Of a stretch of DNA of 9,728 nucleotides, positions 4,945 to 9,728 are shown one piece after another. Each line of letters opens with the position of its first letter. Position 1 is the first letter of the stretch. A program made the translations under genes and the position numbers. The stretch is from positions 1-9,728 of the forward strand of contig JAQCTH010000099.1 of NCBI GenBank assembly GCA_027686065.1, in the 5' to 3' direction. The DNA is from Clostridiaceae bacterium AF10-41. GTDB taxonomy: Bacteria > Bacillota > Clostridia > Clostridiales > Clostridiaceae. Below the pieces are notes generated by a model. It did no database searches. It saw nothing but the letters and a program-made list of their open reading frames with translations, and had not been told where the DNA came from.

Positions 4945-6711
4945 TTATGCACCTTGATTTAAAAAACTATATTGTGCCTTATATAAATCATAATAAACGC
5001 CTTTTAATTTGATTAATTCATCATGAGATCCACTTTCTTTTATTTGACCATTTTCCACAACAATAATTCTATCACAATCTCTTATAGTTGATAATCTATG
5101 AGCTATTACAAAAGAAGTTCTATTACTAAGTAATTTTTCTATACCCTTTTGAACTATAATTTCAGTTTGAGTATCTATATTTGAAGTTGCTTCATCTAAT
5201 ATAAGTATCTTTGGATTTGCTAGAAGCGCTCTTGCAAATGAAATTAGCTGCCTTTGTCCTAATGATAATCTTGATCCTCTTTCATTTACTTCAGTATCAT
5301 ATCCTTTTTCAAGTGACATTATGAAATCATGTGCATTAACTGCTTTTGCTGCTTCAATTACTTCTTCATCTGTGGCATCTAATTTTCCATATTTAATATT
5401 TTCCTTTATAGTTGTGGAAAATAAGAATGTATCTTGAAGCATAATTCCCATTTGACTTCTTAAAGAACCTAAATTATAATTTTCTATATTTTTTTCGTCT
5501 ATTAATATTGATCCTTCATTTGGTTTGTAAAATCTACTTATTAATGATACTATAGTTGTTTTCCCTGCTCCAGTTTCACCAACTAACGCAATTCTCTCTC
5601 CGTTTCTAACCTTAAATGAGACATTTTTAAGGACTAGATTATCTCCATATCCAAATGAAACATTATTAAATTCTACAGCTCCATTAATTTCACCTATACT
5701 TGGTTTATCTAAATCGTCTTTTATAAATGGTTCAATATCTAATATTTCAAAAATTCTATCACCTGCGGATAGATTAGTAATTAAGGTGTTATAGAAATTA
5801 GATAAATTCATTATAGGTCTCCAGAACATTCCTATATACATAGAAAATGCAATTAATGTACCAACTTCTATTGTACCTAATTTTATTAAATTATATCCTA
5901 CAAAGAATACAACTATAGTACCTATTCCCCATGAAAGTTCAACTAATGGCCACATACAATCATTTATTCTTACAGCCTTTAAAAAGCTTTCTAAATGATC
6001 CCAAACTAAATCTTTAAATTTTGAATCAGTAGAGTTTTCTTTTGCATAAGATTGAACAACTTTTATTCCTGAAATATCTTCATGGGTAAACCCATTTAAT
6101 ATTGATCTTTTATTTCTATATTCTGACCATCTTTTCCTTGAATTTATTTCTATAAAAAGCATTCCTATTCCTAATATCGGTAGTAATAATATACATGCAA
6201 GTGCTAGTTTGAGATCCAAGATTAACATGAAGACAATTACTGATAGTAAATTTACTAATTCAGGTATTACTGATTGAATACTTTGGTCAAATAAATTTTT
6301 AAGAGAATTCACATCTCCCATGACTCTAGCTAGAATTTTTCCTACTGGTCTACTATCAAAAAAATCAAATGGTAACTTTTGTATATGAGTATATAATTCC
6401 ATTCTTATATTAATTAATATATTATTTGTTATATAGCTTACAATTTTCCACTTAATCTTTGAAAAAATCAATGTAAATATATTAATAATAATTAAAAATA
6501 CTCCAATTATAACTAGTCCTTTTACATCTTTATTTTTTATATTTTCATCTATGGCTATTTTCATTAAATATGGGTTTAAATTATTCGAAATTGTAATCAA
6601 TCCCATCAATATTATGGAGATTGCAGTTTCCTTTTTGTATTTTTTTAAGTATGAAAATAGCCTAAAAATAACTTCTTTTTTGCTTTTAATCATTTCATTT
6701 TCTTTAGGCAT
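4945..6711 (-). CDS. ABC exporter half-transporter B (BmrD/YheH-like, catalytic Glu side)
   Basis: This is a 588-residue type IV ABC exporter half: six membrane segments in about the first 310 residues, then a nucleotide-binding domain. Motifs are Walker A GETGAGKTT (378-386), Q-loop Gln426, signature LSLGQ (482-486), Walker B ILILDE (502-507) with catalytic Glu507, and H-loop His538. The signature deviates from LSGGQ while the Glu is intact. This matches the BmrD/YheH side of heterodimeric multidrug exporters, and its GQRQLISFARAL stretch is close to that of YheH. Its partner is encoded directly upstream. The start is ATG at 6711, 9 bases after GGAGG (6721-6725), one base past the partner's stop codon. 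A TTG at 6720 would abut the ribosome-binding site. The pair should sit in the cytoplasmic membrane and export drugs, lipids or peptides. The substrate is unknown. Confidence 0.93.
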   Translation of the reverse strand: MPKENEMIKSKKEVIFRLFSYLKKYKKETAISIILMGLITISNNLNPYLMKIAIDENIKNKDVKGLVIIGVFLIIINIFTLIFSKIKWKIVSYITNNILINIRMELYTHIQKLPFDFFDSRPVGKILARVMGDVNSLKNLFDQSIQSVIPELVNLLSVIVFMLILDLKLALACILLLPILGIGMLFIEINSRKRWSEYRNKRSILNGFTHEDISGIKVVQSYAKENSTDSKFKDLVWDHLESFLKAVRINDCMWPLVELSWGIGTIVVFFVGYNLIKLGTIEVGTLIAFSMYIGMFWRPIMNLSNFYNTLITNLSAGDRIFEILDIEPFIKDDLDKPSIGEINGAVEFNNVSFGYGDNLVLKNVSFKVRNGERIALVGETGAGKTTIVSLISRFYKPNEGSILIDEKNIENYNLGSLRSQMGIMLQDTFLFSTTIKENIKYGKLDATDEEVIEAAKAVNAHDFIMSLEKGYDTEVNERGSRLSLGQRQLISFARALLANPKILILDEATSNIDTQTEIIVQKGIEKLLSNRTSFVIAHRLSTIRDCDRIIVVENGQIKESGSHDELIKLKGVYYDLYKAQYSFLNQGA

Positions 6712-6712
6712 T

Positions 6713-8440
6713 TTAAACAACCTCCAAATTATTAAAATCTTTAAATTGCTCTTTGTAAACAGTATAATAATGACCTTTTTTGCTTAATAAATCTTCATGA
6801 GTACCTTTTTCTACTATACATCCATCTTTCATAAATATTATTAAATCTGCATTTTTTACAGCCGATATCCTATGAGCAACTAATAAAGTTGTTCTATTTT
6901 TCTTAATATAATTAAGATTTTTTAATAATTCATGTTCAGTATCCATGTCCAATGCTGAAGTTGAATCATCTAATATTAATATAGGAGCTCGTCTAATTAT
7001 AGCTCTTGCTATTGAAAGCCTTTGTTTTTGACCTCCTGAAAGTCCAACTCCTCTTTCACCTACTTCAGTATCGAAATCACTTTCTAGATTCTCTATAAAA
7101 TTTAAAGCACACGCTTTACTTGCACCATCTTTGATTTCCTCATTAGATGCGTTAACATTTCCAAACCTTAAATTATTTTCTATGGTATCTGAAAATAAAA
7201 AAGTATCTTGTTGAACTACAGCCATATTATTTCTAAGAGCATTTAAATTTAAAGCTTTTACATCTACACCATCAACCTTAATACATCCATCAGTTGCATC
7301 ATAATATCTTCCTATTAAAGATAATAAAGTAGATTTACCTGATCCAGTAGCGCCCATAATAGCTACTGTACTTCCTGCTTTAATATTTAAGTTTATGTCT
7401 TTCAATACTAATTCATCATTATATTTAAAACTTACATTCTTAAATTCAATATCACCTTTTACTTCCTTAACTTTCAAACCTTCATTAGAATTTATCTTAG
7501 TATATCTATCTAATATATTGAATATTTTTAAGGCAGATGCTTTATTTTTTGAAAGTATATCCATAAGCCATCCTATCATTCTCATAGGCCATATTATATT
7601 CCAAATATACCCTGAAAAGGCAATAAGAGTTCCTAGGGACATTTCTTTTATTAATACAAAATATCCTCCAAGTATTATCATTATTACTAAAGATATATTG
7701 GTTAAGAATTCTATAAATGGAAAGCTTTTAGATATAGTCTTTGCTTGCTTCATGTTAAGATCATAATAGTCTTTATTTAGAGTTCTAAATCTTTTTATTT
7801 CATGTTTTTCTCTACTAAAGGCTTTAACTAATCTAACACCTGCTATATTTTCTTGAGCCCTTGTGTTTATTTCTGCTGTTTTGTCACTTATTTCTTCATA
7901 GCCATTGTTCAAGTTTTTTTCAAGCTTATATGCTATTATCCCTATAGGAGCTAAAATTACAAGGCAAATTAATGTAAGCTTCCAATTTAGATAAAATAAT
8001 ATAATAGTACTAAATGTAAAATATAAAATATTCTCAACAAATAATCTAAGTCCAAAACCTATAGTTTGCCATATATTTTCAATATCTTCGCCTATTCTAG
8101 ACATCAATTCTCCTGTATTTGTGTTGTCGAAATACTCGAATTCAAAACTTTGAATATGCGAAAATAACTCTGTTCTCAAATCAAAATGAACTTTTGCTCC
8201 GATATAATCATATAAATATTCTTTCAAATAGCCTAATACTGCTTTTACTAATGTTAAAGCTAAGAATATAAATAGAATCGGTAATATAATTGAATATTTT
8301 CCGTCTATTATACCTCTATCAACTATTTCCTTTTGCAGCATAGGGGTTATTTGATCTATTGATATGATTAATATCATAGAAATTGTACCAATTATTAATG
8401 ATTTTCTTTCTTTTAATAAATATTTCAATATTCTTTTCAT
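6713..8440 (-). CDS. ABC exporter half-transporter A (BmrC/YheI-like, degenerate Walker B)
   Basis: This is a 575-residue half-exporter with an N-terminal six-segment membrane domain (to about residue 310) and a nucleotide-binding domain. Walker A is GATGSGKST (363-371), the Q-loop Gln is 411, the signature LSGGQ (467-471) is canonical, Walker B is ILILDD (487-492), and the H-loop His is 523. Asp492 stands where the catalytic Glu is expected, as in BmrC/YheI, whose Walker B also reads ILILDD. It should pair with the product of the next gene. The competent ATP site then combines this LSGGQ with the partner's Glu507, and the other site combines Asp492 with LSLGQ. The start ATG at 8440 has GGAGG (8447-8451) with a 6-base spacer. 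It lies 24 bases after the lipoprotein gene and almost touches the partner gene, indicating translational coupling. Confidence 0.93.
   Translation of the reverse strand: MKRILKYLLKERKSLIIGTISMILIISIDQITPMLQKEIVDRGIIDGKYSIILPILFIFLALTLVKAVLGYLKEYLYDYIGAKVHFDLRTELFSHIQSFEFEYFDNTNTGELMSRIGEDIENIWQTIGFGLRLFVENILYFTFSTIILFYLNWKLTLICLVILAPIGIIAYKLEKNLNNGYEEISDKTAEINTRAQENIAGVRLVKAFSREKHEIKRFRTLNKDYYDLNMKQAKTISKSFPFIEFLTNISLVIMIILGGYFVLIKEMSLGTLIAFSGYIWNIIWPMRMIGWLMDILSKNKASALKIFNILDRYTKINSNEGLKVKEVKGDIEFKNVSFKYNDELVLKDINLNIKAGSTVAIMGATGSGKSTLLSLIGRYYDATDGCIKVDGVDVKALNLNALRNNMAVVQQDTFLFSDTIENNLRFGNVNASNEEIKDGASKACALNFIENLESDFDTEVGERGVGLSGGQKQRLSIARAIIRRAPILILDDSTSALDMDTEHELLKNLNYIKKNRTTLLVAHRISAVKNADLIIFMKDGCIVEKGTHEDLLSKKGHYYTVYKEQFKDFNNLEVV
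6721..6725 (-). promoter_or_regulatory. ribosome-binding site of ABC half-transporter B
   Basis: GGAGG on the minus strand lies within the last codons of half-transporter A and 9 bases before the ATG at 6711. It rules out the TTG at 6720 as the start and couples translation of the two subunits. Confidence 0.8.
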
Positions 8441-8464
8441 AACATTCCTCCTTATTAAAAATAT

Positions 8465-8986
8465 TTATTCTTCATAAGTATCTAAGTCCTTTATTTCATA
8501 AACATTAATTCTTCCATCACTTGAAATCCATGAAATTGCTTCTTCCATAGAGTTATTTTTTATATTGGCTGGAATAATTAAATATTCTCCTTTTCTTAAT
8601 AATTCTGATATTTCCTCATAGTTATTATTCCTATTACCTTCTATATATTTATTTATATCTAAAATTTCTGGTATATTAAGTTTATGAATTCTTATATCCT
8701 CAGCTTCTGATTCAGTTGTCATTATATATACTGAATCCCCTTGCCTATTTATTATTTTTACCAAAGCACCCTTTTGAGTTAAGTCACTTTCAACCTTTGA
8801 TATTATATCTTTAGTATCTATATTTTTTTCCTTTGAAGAAGCTTTAAATATTATAGTGTCGTCGCTATTTTCTATTTCTCGCTGTTTTTCTTCTGATTTA
8901 AACTGATTCTTATCATTACTTATTTTATTGGTACAAGAATAAAATGTTGAAATAATTAAGAATAGTAAAATAATAATTTTCTTCAT
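8465..8986 (-). CDS. putative lipoprotein of unknown function, first gene of the ABC exporter operon
   Basis: This is a 173-residue protein with a type II signal peptide: Lys2-Lys3, a hydrophobic core at 4-13, and a lipobox ending FYSC with Cys18 as the lipidated residue. The -2 Tyr is unusual, but Ser at -1 is allowed. After a short polar linker (19-42) come two alpha/beta-like segments (about 43-95 and 96-168) rich in Lys, Asp, Glu and Ile. I do not recognise the family. It would be anchored on the outer face of the cytoplasmic membrane. The start ATG at 8986 has AGGAG with a 7-base spacer. Only 24 bases separate it from half-transporter A, so cotranscription is likely. A role in capture, sensing or assembly with the exporter is inference from position alone. 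Exporters of this type do not normally need a binding lipoprotein. Confidence 0.8.
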   Translation of the reverse strand: MKKIIILLFLIISTFYSCTNKISNDKNQFKSEEKQREIENSDDTIIFKASSKEKNIDTKDIISKVESDLTQKGALVKIINRQGDSVYIMTTESEAEDIRIHKLNIPEILDINKYIEGNRNNNYEEISELLRKGEYLIIPANIKNNSMEEAISWISSDGRINVYEIKDLDTYEE

Positions 8987-9156
8987 ATCTTTTCTCCTAA
9001 GTTATATTAATATAATTAGTATTCCTAAAGTTTAATAAAGTATAGAGAATTTATATTAAAAGGTTGGATTAAGATATAAAAATTAATATTATTTTTTATG
9101 CCCCATGCAGTTTTATGACATGAAAGGATAATAATGATATTAGATGATTACTTACC

Positions 9157-9184
9157 ATTATATAATGTTATTATAAAATATGAA
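9157..9184 (-). promoter_or_regulatory. candidate promoter of the lipoprotein-ABC exporter operon
   Basis: On the minus strand, TTCATA (9179-9184, four of six matches) and a perfect TATAAT (9157-9162) are separated by 16 bases. Transcription would start near 9150, leaving a leader of about 164 bases before the lipoprotein start. That leader is AT-rich, without a clear terminator or known riboswitch. Confidence 0.4.
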
Positions 9185-9207
9185 ATACCAATTTTATAAT
9201 TTATTGT

Positions 9208-9243
9208 AAAAAAAGAGTTATACTAAATTCATTAGCATAACTC
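9208..9243 (-). terminator. strong intrinsic terminator overlapping the metallopeptidase stop
   Basis: In the minus-strand transcript, GAGTTATGCTAA pairs with TTAGTATAACTC (9232-9243 with 9215-9226). This gives 12 bp including one G-U wobble, closed by a 5-base loop and followed by T7 (9208-9214). The stop codon (9218-9220) and the last codons of the gene lie inside the stem. Confidence 0.88.
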
Positions 9244-9728
9244 CATTTTCTTTCAACCAAATTTTGCTTTTTTTATAATCATCACAATAATAATCTACTA
9301 AACTCCAAAACTCCTTTGAATGATTCATATGTTTTATATGACATAATTCATGAATTATAATATATTCCATAACAGGATATGGCATCAAAACTAATCTCCA
9401 ATTTAATCTAATTTCTTTTTTGGAATTACAGCTTCCCCATATGCTTTTTTGATCTTTTATTATAATTTTTGAAGGCTTTATTGAAATCTTATTAGATACT
9501 TCCATAGCTCTCGTTCCAATAATATCTGTAGCTATTTTTTTATACCAATCTACTATTAATTTTCTTGTATAAGTTTTTTCTAGTGAGACAGTATTAATTA
9601 TAACTTTATCTTTTTCTATAAAAACTCTATTAATATTATATTTTTTTATTATTGTTTCATAGTATTTTCCTAATAAAATTATTCTATCTTCTTTTAGTAA
9701 ATTATTTTTATCTAATTTTTCTATAGAT
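9218..9728 (-). CDS. YgjP-like (DUF45, M48-type) zinc metallopeptidase, 5' end beyond window
   Basis: The reading frame is open from the stop at 9218-9220 to the right edge, giving 169 C-terminal residues. The N-terminus lies outside the window. The motif HELCHIKHMNHSKEFW holds HExxH, with two zinc ligands and the catalytic Glu, plus the NHS-x-x-FW tail whose His is the likely third ligand. Upstream are the family segments TRKLIVDWYKK, SIWGSCNSKKEIRLNWRL and a PVMEYIIIHE helix, as in E. coli YgjP and DUF45 proteins. An ATG at 9505 inside the frame is not the start, because conserved family sequence continues well upstream of it. Firmicute members are commonly about 230 residues, so perhaps 60 are missing. 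It is a soluble cytoplasmic protein whose physiological substrate is not established. It has its own terminator and is not part of the ABC operon. Confidence 0.88.
   Translation of the reverse strand, partial: SIEKLDKNNLLKEDRIILLGKYYETIIKKYNINRVFIEKDKVIINTVSLEKTYTRKLIVDWYKKIATDIIGTRAMEVSNKISIKPSKIIIKDQKSIWGSCNSKKEIRLNWRLVLMPYPVMEYIIIHELCHIKHMNHSKEFWSLVDYYCDDYKKSKIWLKENGVMLMNLV

Noticed and set aside
6551..6787. Plus-strand open frame of 78 codons across the junction of the two ABC genes
   Set aside because: It is antisense to both half-transporters. Its hydrophobic look comes from reading membrane-segment codons in reverse.
7395..7766. Plus-strand open frame of 123 codons inside ABC half-transporter A
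   Set aside because: It is antisense to a complete ABC subunit with all its motifs and has no ribosome-binding site.
9099..9124. CATG repeats suggesting a hairpin (ccccatgcag ... gacatgaaag)
   Set aside because: Only four bases pair, CATG is self-complementary, and the wider stem breaks at several mismatches.
9096..9158. 20-codon leader peptide gene on the minus strand
   Set aside because: Its ATG overlaps the likely -10 box and no Shine-Dalgarno precedes it, so I do not annotate it as a gene. It is kept only as part of the leader finding.
9218..9505. 95-residue protein starting at the ATG at 9505
   Set aside because: The frame stays open to the window edge, and the upstream residues match the metallopeptidase family, so this ATG is an internal methionine.
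1..9728. CRISPR array, tRNA or rRNA genes
   Set aside because: No regularly spaced direct repeats, no cloverleaf-like GC-rich stems and no rRNA-like stretches were seen on either strand.

Overview
The window reads as chromosomal DNA from a low-GC Gram-positive anaerobe of the Clostridium type. It is strongly AT-rich, third codon positions are almost all A or T, Shine-Dalgarno sites are strong (GGAGG), intrinsic hairpin-plus-T terminators are common, and the protein families fit Clostridium (CsoR/CopZ, BmrC/BmrD-like exporter pair, a short TIGR04540-like protein). Most genes lie on the minus strand. No rRNA, tRNA, CRISPR array or complete mobile element is visible.

Layout from left to right. 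Positions 1-39 may be the end of an IS256-type insertion sequence. A two-gene copper operon on the minus strand follows: csoR (315-581), then the chaperone copZ (77-286), with a sigma-A promoter and a GC-rich CsoR-type operator at 600-614. A single GT2 glycosyltransferase with a TPR-like C-terminal half (759-1901, TTG start) has its own terminator. A divergent intergenic region with an unusual G-rich leader precedes an AzgA-type NCS2 purine permease (2130-3416, plus). A bidirectional terminator separates the permease from a convergent CoA-pyrophosphatase-type Nudix hydrolase (3467-4096, minus). Next comes a small unrecognised helical protein (4350-4568, plus), which is convergent with a 75-residue TIGR04540-like protein (4624-4851, minus).

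The right half is a minus-strand operon: a lipoprotein (8465-8986), ABC half-transporter A (6713-8440) and ABC half-transporter B (4945-6711). The two half-transporters have complementary defects. A has LSGGQ but Asp in place of the catalytic Glu. B has the Glu but LSLGQ. Together they should form a heterodimeric exporter with one competent and one degenerate ATP site. The window ends inside a YgjP/DUF45 zinc metallopeptidase gene (9218 to beyond 9728) whose terminator stem overlaps its last codons.

Most of the genes are ordinary housekeeping, efflux or metal-homeostasis functions. I do not see a convincing new multi-gene system. The best items for a second look are the lipoprotein-exporter operon with its long leader, the G-rich permease leader with an odd ribosome-binding arrangement, the orphan SunS-like glycosyltransferase, and the possible IS end beside copZ.
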